Shown here piece after piece: positions 38,298-46,979 of a stretch of DNA of 64,000 nt (positions within the stretch are counted from its first letter, which is position 1; each line of letters starts with the position of its first letter). The notes under the pieces are model-generated. The model saw nothing but the letters and a program-made list of their open reading frames with translations. It did not search any database and was not told where the DNA came from. Location of the stretch: positions 1,674,001-1,738,000 of the forward strand of contig NZ_JAUTAY010000001.1 of NCBI RefSeq assembly GCF_030818795.1, given 5' to 3'. This DNA is from Microbacterium sp. SORGH_AS_0862 (lineage in GTDB: Bacteria > Actinomycetota > Actinomycetes > Actinomycetales > Microbacteriaceae). The position numbers and the translations under genes are program-made.

Positions 38298-38340
38298 CTA
38301 GTTGTGCCGCGGGCACCCGGCTCCGTGCCGGCGCTGCGGA

Positions 38341-38383
38341 TGCGGGACCGGTCGGATGCGGCTGCAGGACCGGACGGATGCGG
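38341..38383. repeat. 22-bp tandem duplication containing GGATGCGG
   Basis: Two 21-bp units (38341-38361 and 38363-38383) differ at two positions; each ends CGGATGCGG. Located in the 124-bp gap between sufS and the KimA-like gene. CCGGTC/GACCGG could form a small stem that ends the KimA transcript. Confidence 0.6.
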
Positions 38384-38412
38384 GCGTGGAACGCGGGCGC
38401 GCCCGCTCCGCG

Positions 38413-40503
38413 TCAGTTCCGGCTCTGCCCCTCGCCGCCGTGGCGCGCGACGCTGACGGTGCGCGTGGTGGGGCGTCCCGCACGTTCCTGACCGGGGAGC
38501 GGGCGGGAGCGGCGGCCGTAGATGACCTCGGACGAGTCCAGCAGCCACGGCACGAGGGTGATCGTGACCCCGTGCACGAGCATGAGCTGCTGCGCGATGC
38601 GGCGCGCGCGGCGGTTGTGCAGGAAGCTCTCCCACCAGTGACCGACGATGTACTGCGGCAGGTAGACCGTGACGACCGCGGACCCGTGCTTCTCCCGGTA
38701 CTTCTCGATGAAGGCGATGACCGGCTGGGCATAGGTCCGGTAGGGAGACTCGACGATCACGAGCGGCACGGGCGGACGGTGGTCCTCCCACTCCTTCTGC
38801 ACCGCATCCGCCGACTCCTTCGTGACGGCGACGTGCAGGGCGATCGTCTTGTCGTGCCGTGCGGCGAGGGCGTAGTCGATGGCCTTCGCGACCGGCTTCT
38901 GGAGGCGCCCCACCAGAACGATGGCGATGTCGCCGGCGGCGCCGAAGTGGGTGTCGTCGTCGTAGGTGATCTCGTGCTCGACGTCGCGGTAGTAGCGGTG
39001 CACGCCGATCATCAGGATCGACAGCACCGGGATCGCGAGGAAAACCAGCCAGGCGCCGTGCGTGAACTTGGTGATCGTGACGATGATGAACACCGCCGCC
39101 GTCAGGCCCGCGCCGAGCGAGTTGATGATCAGACCCGAGATGATCTCTCGCCGCTCGAAGCGCCCCGACTTCTGGTTGCGGGCTGCGGTGGGCAACTGGT
39201 TCAGCGCGCGGAGCTCGCGCCGCCAGTGGCGCACCATGCCGATCTGTCCGAGTGAGAACGACACGAACACGCCGATGATGTAGAGCTGGATGAGGGTCGT
39301 CAGGTTGGCCTGTGAGGCGATCAGCACCACGATCGCCGCGAGACCCAACAGGATCATGCCGTTGGAGAACACGAGGCGGTCGCCGCGCGTGTTCATGGCC
39401 TTCGGGGCGTATCCATCGCGCGCGAGCACGGCGCCCAGCAGCGGGAAGCCGTTGAACGCGGTGTTGGCCGCGAGCAGCAGGACGCAGGCAGTGGCCGCCT
39501 GAATGATGAAGAAGGGGATCGAGTTCATCCCGAAGGTGGCGGCCGCGACCTGCGCCATGAGGCTCGGCTGGGGCTGCGTGCAGTCGAACCCGATGAGGTG
39601 GCACGGATTCTCGGCGTAGTGCACGCCCGCGACGAGCGCGAGGATCGTCAGACCGGAGAAGAGCAGGATGGCGACGGCGCCCATCGCGACGAGGGTGCGC
39701 TGCGCGTTCTTCACCTTGGGGCGGCGGAACGCGGGCACGCCGTTGGAGACGGCCTCGACGCCGGTGAGGGCGGAACAGCCGCTGGAGAACGCGCGCAGGA
39801 TCAGCAGGATGACGGCCGCCTGCGTGAGGCTCTCGGCCTGCACGGAGAACGCGCTGCTGGAGGCGACCGGCGGGTCGCCGAGGATCCAGCGGATGATGCC
39901 GGTCACGATCATGAGCGCGACGGATCCGATGAAGATGTACGTCGGCAGCGCGAAGGCGCGCGAGGCTTCGCGCACGCCGCGGAGGTTGACGATCACGATC
40001 AGGATGACGAAGCCGACCGCCAGCTCGATGCGCCAGGGGTTCAGCCCCGGCAGCGCGGAGATGATGTTGTCGACGCCGGACGCGACCGAGACGGCGACCG
40101 TCAGGATGTAGTCGACCAGCAGTGCCGAGGCGACGATGACGCCGGGGATCTCGCCCAGGTTCGTTCGTGCCACCTCGTAGTCGCCGCCCCCGGACGGGTA
40201 TGCCTTGATGAGCTGGCGGTACGAGAGCACCACCACGATGAGCAGCACGACGACGGCGGCCGCGATCCAGGGGCTGAAGGCCAGGAACGACAGTCCGCCG
40301 ATCATCAGGATCATGAGCAGTTCCTGCGGCGCGTAGGCCACGGAGCTCAGCGCGTCGGACGCGAAAATGGGCAGCGCCATGCGCTTGCGCAGAAGATGAT
40401 CGTCCGCATCCGTGGATGCGAGAGGGTCCCCGATCAGCAGGCGTTTCGCGATCGGAGTCTCGGGCGCCGGCTCGGCGCTGTCGTTTGCCACGACGCGCGA
40501 CAC
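38413..40503 (-). CDS. APC-family permease, KimA-like (potassium importer type)
   Basis: 696 residues, about 12 membrane helices followed by a ~210-residue soluble tail. The N-terminal half closely follows KimA-type proteins: LIGDPLASTDADDHLLRKRM, ALPIFASDALSSVAYAPQEL, YPSGGGDYEVARTNLGEIPG, SGCSALTGVEAVSNGVPAFR, LLLAANTAFNGFPLLGAVLA, ARDGYAPKAMNTRGDRLVFS. The C-terminal domain (AAGDIAIVLVGRLQKPVAKA; IVESPYRTYAQPVIAFIEKY) is the cytosolic domain also present in KimA. KimA imports potassium with protons and is shut by c-di-AMP in Bacillus; the substrate here is inferred. GTG start; a nearby in-frame GTG is possible. Confidence 0.85.
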   Translation of the reverse strand: MSRVVANDSAEPAPETPIAKRLLIGDPLASTDADDHLLRKRMALPIFASDALSSVAYAPQELLMILMIGGLSFLAFSPWIAAAVVVLLIVVVLSYRQLIKAYPSGGGDYEVARTNLGEIPGVIVASALLVDYILTVAVSVASGVDNIISALPGLNPWRIELAVGFVILIVIVNLRGVREASRAFALPTYIFIGSVALMIVTGIIRWILGDPPVASSSAFSVQAESLTQAAVILLILRAFSSGCSALTGVEAVSNGVPAFRRPKVKNAQRTLVAMGAVAILLFSGLTILALVAGVHYAENPCHLIGFDCTQPQPSLMAQVAAATFGMNSIPFFIIQAATACVLLLAANTAFNGFPLLGAVLARDGYAPKAMNTRGDRLVFSNGMILLGLAAIVVLIASQANLTTLIQLYIIGVFVSFSLGQIGMVRHWRRELRALNQLPTAARNQKSGRFERREIISGLIINSLGAGLTAAVFIIVTITKFTHGAWLVFLAIPVLSILMIGVHRYYRDVEHEITYDDDTHFGAAGDIAIVLVGRLQKPVAKAIDYALAARHDKTIALHVAVTKESADAVQKEWEDHRPPVPLVIVESPYRTYAQPVIAFIEKYREKHGSAVVTVYLPQYIVGHWWESFLHNRRARRIAQQLMLVHGVTITLVPWLLDSSEVIYGRRSRPLPGQERAGRPTTRTVSVARHGGEGQSRN

Positions 40504-40594
40504 TACGCCGATCGCTCAGGCCGCGCAACGCGAGCGGGGGGTTGTTTGCCATGCCGTCATCGTTCCGTGATGATCGACGGTTCGTGCGCCGACC

Positions 40595-40600
40595 TACGAT
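40595..40600 (+). promoter_or_regulatory. -10 box of Pr6Pr gene, leaderless
   Basis: TACGAT ends 7 nt before ATG 40608; no ribosome-binding site is present. The arrangement matches other leaderless starts in this window. Confidence 0.5.
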
Positions 40601-40607
40601 GTAGCGC

Positions 40608-41330
40608 ATGCATGTGTCCGATCGCCGCCTCGCTCTCGCCTATCGCCTCGTCGCGGCGGTGCTCATGGCGTGGGGGATCGGGAGGGTCACCGGCATCCTG
40701 GACGGACGACCCAGCCCCGTCGAGTTCCTCTACTACACGGTGCTCAGCAACCTGCTCTGCCTCGTCTGGATGGTGGTCCTCGCCGTTCGCACCGTCGCTG
40801 ACCTTCGCTCGGACGGACCGCGTGGGGCGTCGACGCCCTCCCCGCGATTCTCGCTCGCCGTCGCCTTCGCGATCACGGTGACGATGCTGATCTACCTGAT
40901 CGTGCTCGTGCCCGAGACATACACGCAGGGCAACGGCTACGAGCCGTTCACGCTGACCGACAACCTGATCCACATCATCACGCCCTCGCTGGCGATCGCC
41001 GACTGGCTGCTGTTCGTGCCCAAAGGTCGCAGCCGCTGGTTCGATCCGCCCCTGTGGACACTCATCCCTTACGTGTACCTCGCGTTCGCGTTCGTCTACG
41101 GCGCTGCCGGCGGCCGGTTCGCCGGCGGCGGCCAGTACCCGTATCCGTTCATGAATGTCGAGCGCAACGGGCTGGACGGTGTCGTGCTCTGGATCGTCGG
41201 TCTGACCCTCGCGCTCGAGGTCGTCGCCTACGTCTACATCCTCATCGACAAGGGACTCGGAGTGCTGGAGCGGCGGATGCGGAAGCCGGCCGCCGTCCGC
41301 GCGACGGTGGATGCGGGCGCCGGGCACTGA
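40608..41330 (+). CDS. Pr6Pr family integral membrane protein
   Basis: 240 residues with six membrane helices. Family features: LAYRLVAAVLMAWGIGRVTG, FLYYTVLSNLLCLVWMVVLA, LTDNLIHIITPSLAIADWLL (conserved His-Pro-type centre), PLWTLIPYVYLAFAFVYGAA and YPYPFMNVERNGLDGVVLWI. Distant relatives are FAR-17a/AIG1 proteins, some of which hydrolyse fatty-acid esters; bacterial role unknown. Its stop meets the convergent gene with no gap. Confidence 0.85.
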   Translation: MHVSDRRLALAYRLVAAVLMAWGIGRVTGILDGRPSPVEFLYYTVLSNLLCLVWMVVLAVRTVADLRSDGPRGASTPSPRFSLAVAFAITVTMLIYLIVLVPETYTQGNGYEPFTLTDNLIHIITPSLAIADWLLFVPKGRSRWFDPPLWTLIPYVYLAFAFVYGAAGGRFAGGGQYPYPFMNVERNGLDGVVLWIVGLTLALEVVAYVYILIDKGLGVLERRMRKPAAVRATVDAGAGH

Positions 41331-42220
41331 TCAGCGCAACGCGGCGAGGATGATCGATGCGCCACCCGCCACGACGCCACCGGCCAGGACCAGCGCCCAC
41401 ACCACCCAGGTGCGCCGGAAGTTGACGGCGAGTTCGTTCGAGCGCATGGGGAGTGACGCCGGCTGGGGGACGCGGGCCCTATCCGTGGCGCTCGCGGGCG
41501 GGACCGGTGCGCTGACGTAGGGCGGCTCATTCGGGACGGGCGGGCCGGGCGACGCGATGGGGGCGTCCGGCTCGGGGAGACGACCGCCGAGACGGGTGCG
41601 CAGCGCGCTGATGAGGGCGATCAGACGCTGCCAGACGGCGGGGTCGGGGACGGTGAGCGGATGCGGCGCGTAGAGGAAGAGCGACCCGGGTGCGATCTCG
41701 ACGTGGAAGCCGAGTGTTCCGTCGTCGAGGAGCGCTTGCACCTCGTCGTCGAACAGCCAGTCCGCCCACGCGAATGCGCCGGGGTCTGCGTAGAGCAGGA
41801 ATCGGTCCTGCTCCTTGAACGGCATGGGTGTGACGTCGGGGAGGGAGGGCAGCGGTGAGCGGGGGGCGAGCCGCTGGTTCACGAGAACGAGAGGCGGCGC
41901 CGGCGCATCCAGCTGTAGAGCGACGTAGCCCCAGCTCTGGGTGAACTGATTGCCCACCGCGATCTCGGTGTAGAAGCTGTTGCCGATCTCGGTCAGCGGC
42001 GGTCCGGGGATGCGCACGATGTTGACCGAACGCTGCATGGAGCGCGGCTTGCCGTCGCGCTCCCGAAAGACGACACCGGGAAGCGGCTGACGGACCGCGA
42101 GCGGGTAGTACGGCCACCCGTTGTCCTCCGCGAAGATCTGCACGATCTGCGCGAGCGGGTTCCAGTCCTCGACCGGCGCGGGCGGCTCGTAGAGGGGGTG
42201 TAGTCCACCGGTGCGGTCAT
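41331..42220 (-). CDS. hypothetical protein with C-terminal membrane anchor, frameshifted near start
   Basis: From ~42190 down, EDWNPLAQIVQIFAEDNGWP, YYPLAVRQPLPGVVFRERDG, ADPGAFAWADWLFDDEVQAL, FHVEIAPGSLFLYAPHPLTV reads as one coherent protein that ends with a Pro-rich linker and one membrane helix (WVVWALVLAGGVVAGGASII). Its only good start is ATG 42220 behind AGGAGG (MTAPVDYTP), in a different frame; one added base in the G5 run 42194-42198 joins them as MTAPVDYTPLYEPPAPVEDW. Family not recognised. The shorter in-frame start near 42143 lacks a ribosome site. Confidence 0.7.
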
Positions 42221-42294
42221 CGCGCCCTCCTGTCCGTGATGTTGTATGACATCCGTGCCGGCGACCGCGCCGTGTTCGTAACGCTGACGTCGAC

Positions 42295-42316
42295 GTGGTC
42301 CATCATCGTGGACCAC
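42295..42316 (-). terminator. hairpin after the M20 gene
   Basis: Perfect 8-bp stem GTGGTCCA/TGGACCAC with a 6-nt loop, 25 bp past the M20 stop in its direction of transcription. Confidence 0.55.
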
Positions 42317-42340
42317 GAGCGCGACGCCCTCAGATCCCGG

Positions 42341-43556
42341 TCAGACCAGCCACTCGCGCGCGGCGATGACGAGGTTCTCGACGCCGCGTTCGATCGTCGG
42401 ATGGAGCACCGGGGCGAAGAAGGGCGAATGGTTCGTCGGCACGTCGCGGTCGATCGTCCCCTCGGCGCTCGCGCGGGCGAACAACTGCGGGTCGACGCCG
42501 CCCCAGAACCAGAACACGAGCGGCACGCCGGCCTCGCGCGCGAAACCACGAGACGTCCTCGCTGCCGGTGAACATGCCGGGGTCGACGACCGCCGCGTCG
42601 CCGTAGGCGCGTCGGAACGCGTCGGCGAGTCGAGCGGTCGCGTCGGCATCGTTGATCGTGGGAGGCAGCGTGTGGTCGTTGACGATCGTGGGCGTCACCT
42701 CTGCGCCGGAGGCGTCGGCCTCCGCCCGGATGATCCGCTCGACCCGTTCGAGCACGCGCTCCCGCATCCCGTCGTCCGCGTAGCGGAGGCTGAGCTGCAG
42801 CGTCGCCTCGGCGGGGATGATGTTGTGCTTGAGGCCGGCGTGGACCGATCCCACCGTGACCACGGCGACCTCGCGCGGGTCGACCTCGCGCGCGGCGACG
42901 GTCTGCAGACGCATGATGGTCGCGGCGGCCATGACGATCGGGTCGATGGTGGCGTGGGGGCGCGACCCGTGCCCGCCGCGTCCGTGCAGGGTGACGGTGA
43001 GGCCGTCCGAGGCCGCCATCTGGGTTCCGGGTCGCACGCCGATCGTCCCCGCAGGCAAGGGCGTCACGTGCTGACCGAGCACGATGTCCGGGCGCGGGAA
43101 GCGATCCAGCACACCGTCCGCGATCATCGCCTTCGAACCGGCGCCGAACTCCTCGGCGGGCTGGAAGACGGCGACGACCGTTCCCGACCACTCGGATGCG
43201 GTCGCCACGAGTCGTTCCAGCGCACCGAGCAGTGCGGTCACGTGCATGTCGTGGCCGCACGCGTGCATCACCGGCACGTCCGCCCCCTGCGGGTCGACGC
43301 CGCGCGCCGTGCTCGCGTAGGGGAGTCCGGTGCGCTCCGCGACCGGCAGGCCGTCCATATCGGCACGCAACCAGACGACCGGCCCCTCTCCGTTGGCGAG
43401 CGTCGCCACAACGCCGGTGCGCCCGACGCCCTCGGTGAAGGGGATCCCGAGTGTCTCCAGCGTGCGGGCGACCACGCCCGCGGTGCGCGTCTCCTGGAAC
43501 GACAGCTCGGGGTGGCGGTGCAGGTCGATGTACAGCGCTTCGAGGTCCAGGGTCAT
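42341..43556 (-). CDS. M20 amidohydrolase (hippurate hydrolase-like), frameshifted
   Basis: Starts MTLDLEALYIDLHRHPELSF. M20D features: VVWLRADMDGLPVAERTGLP, VMHACGHDMHVTALLGALER (zinc ligands), FQPAEEFGAGSKAMI (catalytic Glu), GQHVTPLPAGTIGVRPGTQM, LHGRGGHGSRPHATIDPIVM, GSVHAGLKHNIIPAEATLQL. After GSEDVSWF the frame breaks at AAA 42543-42545 (TTT in the coding strand); one base fewer gives AREAGVPLVFWFWGGVDPQL, then the normal FFAPVLHPTIERGVENLVIA and a stop at 42341 (404 residues). It probably deacylates N-acyl amino acids. True lesion or base-call error. Confidence 0.85.
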
Positions 43557-43590
43557 GTCCCGACCCTACTCGGGAGCCCTGAGCGGAGAA

Positions 43591-43668
43591 GTCCCCGCAG
43601 GCGCGAGCGCGCCTGGGTACCCGCAGACGTGAGCGCGCCGAGGTCCCCGCGCACACGAGCACGCCGGC
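43591..43668. repeat. 26-bp tandem repeat, three units
   Basis: Units 43591-43616, 43617-43642, 43643-43668 share the pattern GTCCCCGC..(A/G)CG.GAGC(G/A)CGCC with a few changes each. The third unit forms part of the glucosidase terminator stem. Confidence 0.65.
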
Positions 43669-43693
43669 GACCCGGGAGGGCGCGCCGGCGTGC
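43659..43693 (-). terminator. hairpin after the glucosidase gene
   Basis: Perfect 11-bp stem GCACGCCGGCG/CGCCGGCGTGC (43659-43669 with 43683-43693), 15 bp past the glucosidase stop. No T-run. Confidence 0.6.
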
Positions 43694-43707
43694 GTCGGGC
43701 GTGACGA

Positions 43708-45381
43708 TCAGGCGTCGGCGAGCCACACCGCCGTGTCGGCGGGAAGCAGACGTTCCTCGAGCGGCTCGCTCGAGACGAGGATCTCCCCGGCCGGCAGGTC
43801 GATCGCGTCGGTGCCGAGGTTGGCGATCACGGTGACGTCGCCGCTGCGGAAGGCGAGCACCGTCTCGGGGTAGCCGTCGAGCCATGTGAAGGGGGCCGCG
43901 CCGAGGCCGTGCGCCTTCCGCGCCTGGAGCAGCTGCGTGTAGAGCGCGAGCGTCGAGTCGGGATCGCGCTGCTCCACGTCGCGCGCGTGCTGCGCCCACT
44001 CCGCGGGCTGCGGCAGCCACGATGCGCCCGTGCCGTTGAAGCCGTAGGCGGGGGATGCGGCCTCCCACGGGATCGGGACGCGGCATCCGTCGCGGCCGTA
44101 CTTCTCGTGGTTCGTGCGGAACCAGGTCGGATCCTGGCGTGCGTCGTCGGGGATGTCGATGACCTCGGGGAGCCCGAGCTCCTCGCCCTGGTAGATGTAG
44201 GCGGAACCGGGCAGGGCGAGCATCACCGCGGTGGCCGCGCGGGCGCGGCGCAGGCCGAGCGCGGGGATGGGCTGGGCCTCGGACAGCGGTCCGATGCCTT
44301 CGCCCTGAGGGCTCTCGGCCGACAGCGCGAGACGCGAGGCATGACGGATCACGTCGTGGTTCGAGAGCACCCAGGTGGCCGGGGCCCCGACCGCGGGGAA
44401 GGCGCGCAGCGAGTCGCTGATGACCGTGCGGAGGGCGTCCGCATCCCACGCCGTCGTCAGGTACGGGAAGTTGAACGCCTGGTGCATCTCGTCGGGGCGC
44501 ACCCAGAGCGCCGTCTTGTCCGGTGTGGGCAGCCACGCCTCGGCGCACAGAGCGCGGTCGCCGTCGTACTCGGCCAGCACCTTGTGCCAGTCGCGGTAGA
44601 TGTCGTGGACGCCGGGCTGGCCCCAGTACGGCACGTCGTCGTCGTCGCCGCCCATCGAGTCGCCGTCGGCGGGAGGCGTGTAGTCCGGCAGGCCGTCCTT
44701 CTTGATCATGCCGTGGGCGACATCCACCCGGAATCCGTCGACGCCCCGGTCGAGCCAGAACCGCAGCACGCCGCGGAAGTACTCCTGCACCTCGGGGTTG
44801 GTCCAGTCGAAGTCGGCCTGGCTCACGTCGAAGATGTGCAGGTACCACTGGCCCGGGGTGCCGTCTGCCTCGACGACGCGCTCCCACATCCCCCCGCCGA
44901 ACACGGACTCCCAGTTGTTGGGCGGCAGCTCGCCGTTCTCGCCCTTGCCGTCGCGGAAGATGTACCGCGCGCGCTCCGGGCTGCCGGGGGCGGCGGCGAG
45001 GGCCTGCTGGAACCAGACGTGCTGGTCGGAGGAGTGGTTGGGCACGAGGTCGACGATCACGCGGATGCCGAGGCCGTGCGCCTTGGCCAGCATGGCGTCG
45101 AAATCGTCGAGCGTGCCGAACAGCGGGTCGACGTCGCAGTAGTCGGCGACGTCGTAGCCGGCATCCTTCTGGGGCGAGACCATGAACGGGCTCAGCCAGA
45201 TCGCGTCGATGCCCAGCTCGGCGAGCGAGTCGAGGCGGGCGGTGATGCCGGGGAGGTCGCCGATGCCGTCGCCGTTGGCGTCCGCGAACGAGCGCGGATA
45301 GATCTGGTAGATCACGGCGGTGCGCCACCATTCGGATCCGGGCGCGGCGATCAAGGTCGAAGCATCGTGCGTCGAGGTCAT
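43708..45381 (-). CDS. GH13 alpha-glucosidase (oligo-1,6-glucosidase/sucrose-type)
   Basis: 557 residues. GH13 subfamily 23/30-like layout: WWRTAVIYQIYPRSFADANG, region I DLVPNHSSDQHVWF, region II GFRVDVAHGM (nucleophile Asp), region III ALCAEAWL (acid Glu), region IV TWVLSNHDVIRHASRLAL (transition-state Asp), plus YIYQGEELGLPEV and a C-terminal beta domain. The Ala after the catalytic Asp (DVAHG) is found in enzymes for alpha-1,4-linked maltose-like substrates. Cytosolic, no signal peptide. No transporter neighbour; a CGATCGTATCG palindrome upstream (45402-45412 region) may bind a LacI-type regulator. Confidence 0.93.
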   Translation of the reverse strand: MTSTHDASTLIAAPGSEWWRTAVIYQIYPRSFADANGDGIGDLPGITARLDSLAELGIDAIWLSPFMVSPQKDAGYDVADYCDVDPLFGTLDDFDAMLAKAHGLGIRVIVDLVPNHSSDQHVWFQQALAAAPGSPERARYIFRDGKGENGELPPNNWESVFGGGMWERVVEADGTPGQWYLHIFDVSQADFDWTNPEVQEYFRGVLRFWLDRGVDGFRVDVAHGMIKKDGLPDYTPPADGDSMGGDDDDVPYWGQPGVHDIYRDWHKVLAEYDGDRALCAEAWLPTPDKTALWVRPDEMHQAFNFPYLTTAWDADALRTVISDSLRAFPAVGAPATWVLSNHDVIRHASRLALSAESPQGEGIGPLSEAQPIPALGLRRARAATAVMLALPGSAYIYQGEELGLPEVIDIPDDARQDPTWFRTNHEKYGRDGCRVPIPWEAASPAYGFNGTGASWLPQPAEWAQHARDVEQRDPDSTLALYTQLLQARKAHGLGAAPFTWLDGYPETVLAFRSGDVTVIANLGTDAIDLPAGEILVSSEPLEERLLPADTAVWLADA

Positions 45382-45487
45382 GCCTCGATGTTACTCGGTG
45401 CGATCGTATCGATTCGAAGCCCGGTTTTCCGTAGGCGTCCATCGGTCGCCCCGGTCTCGATCGCTGCGGCGTCCACGGTGCGCCGAC

Positions 45488-45493
45488 TACCAT
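45488..45493 (+). promoter_or_regulatory. -10 box of apt, leaderless
   Basis: TACCAT ends 6 nt before the GTG at 45500 and there is no ribosome-binding site, consistent with a leaderless transcript. Confidence 0.5.
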
Positions 45494-45499
45494 CGATGG

Positions 45500-46033
45500 G
45501 TGACCCCCTCGAATTCCGCCGCGCTCGAGCGCGCCGAAAAGCTCATCGCCGTCATCCCCGATTATCCGGAGCCCGGCGTGCTCTTCCGCGACATCGCCCC
45601 GCTGCTCGCCGACGGTGAAGGCCTCCGTGCGGTCATCGATGCGATGCTCGAGCCGTTCGCGGGCACCTACGACGTGGTCGCCGGTATCGAGGCGCGAGGT
45701 TTCCTGCTGGCCGGCGCCGCGGCCATCGCTGCGGGCGTGGGCCTGGTGCCGATCCGCAAGGCGGGCAAGCTGCCGCGGCCGGCCGCATCCGTCGACTACG
45801 CGCTCGAGTACGGCACCGCGACGATCGAGATGCACGACGACATCGCTCCGGGAACCCGCGTGCTGCTGCTGGACGACGTCCTCGCGACGGGCGGCACGAT
45901 CGCCGCGGCGCGCGACCTGGTGGAGCGGATCGGATGCTCGGTGGCCGGCGTTGCCGTGCTCATGGAGCTCGACGCGCTGGGTGGCCGCTCGGTCGCCGGG
46001 CACGACGACCTGCACTCGGTCTTCCACGCCTGA
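45500..46033 (+). CDS. apt: adenine phosphoribosyltransferase
   Basis: 177 residues with GTG start at 45500 (MTPSNSAALERAEKLIAVIP). It salvages adenine to AMP using PRPP. Seen: IPDYPEPGVLFRDIAPLLAD, VAGIEARGFLLAGAAAIAAG, VPIRKAGKLPRPAASVDYAL and the PRPP loop VLLLDDVLATGGTIAAARDL. Length and motifs are standard. In other actinobacteria apt lies next to relA/secDF; here it stands alone. The long upstream extension of the frame is not coding. Confidence 0.96.
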   Translation: MTPSNSAALERAEKLIAVIPDYPEPGVLFRDIAPLLADGEGLRAVIDAMLEPFAGTYDVVAGIEARGFLLAGAAAIAAGVGLVPIRKAGKLPRPAASVDYALEYGTATIEMHDDIAPGTRVLLLDDVLATGGTIAAARDLVERIGCSVAGVAVLMELDALGGRSVAGHDDLHSVFHA

Positions 46034-46133
46034 GCGCCGCGGTTCGCCCGCATCGGATCGGCACTCGCGGTCGCCGGGCCGGTGCGTCTGTCTCGCGATG
46101 CTCGGGCGAGGAGCACGAGGCGCGACTTCGTGA

Positions 46134-46460
46134 TCAGGCGGCGAAGAGGATGCTGCGGAACAGCAGATAGCCGCCGACGATGACGGCGCTGCCCACCAGT
46201 GGAGCCCACGACCGTGCTCGTTGCCTCGTGTAGCCGGTCACGATCCCCGCCAGCGTAATCCCCCAGCCGAGGACCAAGGCTCCGGTGAGCACCCAGCGCG
46301 CGGTCCGCACAGTGGGGAAGCACTCGGCGCAGCCGATCTGGGAGAACGCGTCCCAGAATGCGAACAACAGGACGAAGCCGGTCGCGACGATCTGTAGGGC
46401 TGCGAGCCCGATGGCGGGTGCGACGACGCGGATGTCCCGCGCGCGCTCGTTCGGCGTCAT
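46134..46460 (-). CDS. small membrane protein, four helices
   Basis: 108 residues from ATG 46460 (MTPNERARDIRVVAPAIGLA). Four hydrophobic segments at about residues 12-32, 50-75 and 80-105 region, with GCAECFPTVRTARW between the first two, a short loop with two cysteines. Not recognised. It converges on apt and is divergent from the 61-residue gene at 46573. Confidence 0.65.
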   Translation of the reverse strand: MTPNERARDIRVVAPAIGLAALQIVATGFVLLFAFWDAFSQIGCAECFPTVRTARWVLTGALVLGWGITLAGIVTGYTRQRARSWAPLVGSAVIVGGYLLFRSILFAA

Positions 46461-46572
46461 GCTGCCGAGTATGGGCCCTTGCATCCGGCGCGCGCAGCAT
46501 CCATCGCTCGCATGGCTGGGGTGCTCGTGTGAACCTTGCCGGGGACGCTCGATGTCGTCTTATCGTCAGTGC

Positions 46573-46758
46573 ATGGATGCCGTTTCGCCCGACGTGCCCG
46601 CCTGGCTTCGCGTCGCGGTCTGGTCGCTCGCGCTCGGACTCGCTCTGCTCGGCGTCGCGCTCGCCTTGGCCGCCGCGAACTGGTGGCCGCTTGTCGCTTT
46701 CCTCGGGCTTGCCGTCCCGCTCCTCCCGATTTCGAGGCGCACGGCTACGGGTCGCTGA
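46573..46758 (+). CDS. small two-helix membrane protein
   Basis: 61 residues, MDAVSPDVPAWLRVAVWSLA then two hydrophobic helices (SLALGLALLGVALALAAANW; PLVAFLGLAVPLLPI). ATG 46573 is chosen because TATCGT (46561-46566) ends 6 nt before it, a leaderless layout; ATG 46552 is an alternative. The end SRRTATGR may be altered by a frameshift, since another frame continues openly through the tandem repeat beyond the stop. Confidence 0.5.
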   Translation: MDAVSPDVPAWLRVAVWSLALGLALLGVALALAAANWWPLVAFLGLAVPLLPISRRTATGR

Positions 46759-46764
46759 CGTCCG

Positions 46765-46836
46765 GCTCTGCTCTGACGCCTGGCTCTGCTCTGACGCCTG
46801 GCTCTGCTTTGGCGCCTGGCCCTGCGCTGGCGCCTG
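46765..46836. repeat. 18-bp tandem repeat, four units
   Basis: Units start at 46765, 46783, 46801 and 46819; the first two are identical (GCTCTGCTCTGACGCCTG), the others differ at 2-5 bases. Period is a multiple of three. In the ~220-bp space between the small membrane protein and the HNH gene. Confidence 0.75.
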
Positions 46837-46979
46837 GCCGAGCAGCCGCGTGGCTCTTCGTTGACGGCCGGCTCCTCGTCGCCGCGTCCGCTCCTGGTCG
46901 CCGAGCGCTCCTCGCAGCCGCGCAGCGCCGAGTAGCCGCATGCGGGCAACAGTTGCGCAGGACAGCAGGCGACTCGGGT

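Noticed and set aside
43553..46027. 824-codon open frame on the minus strand
   Set aside because: It lies over the GH13 glucosidase and apt in another frame and has Arg/Ala/Gly-rich shadow composition with no motifs.
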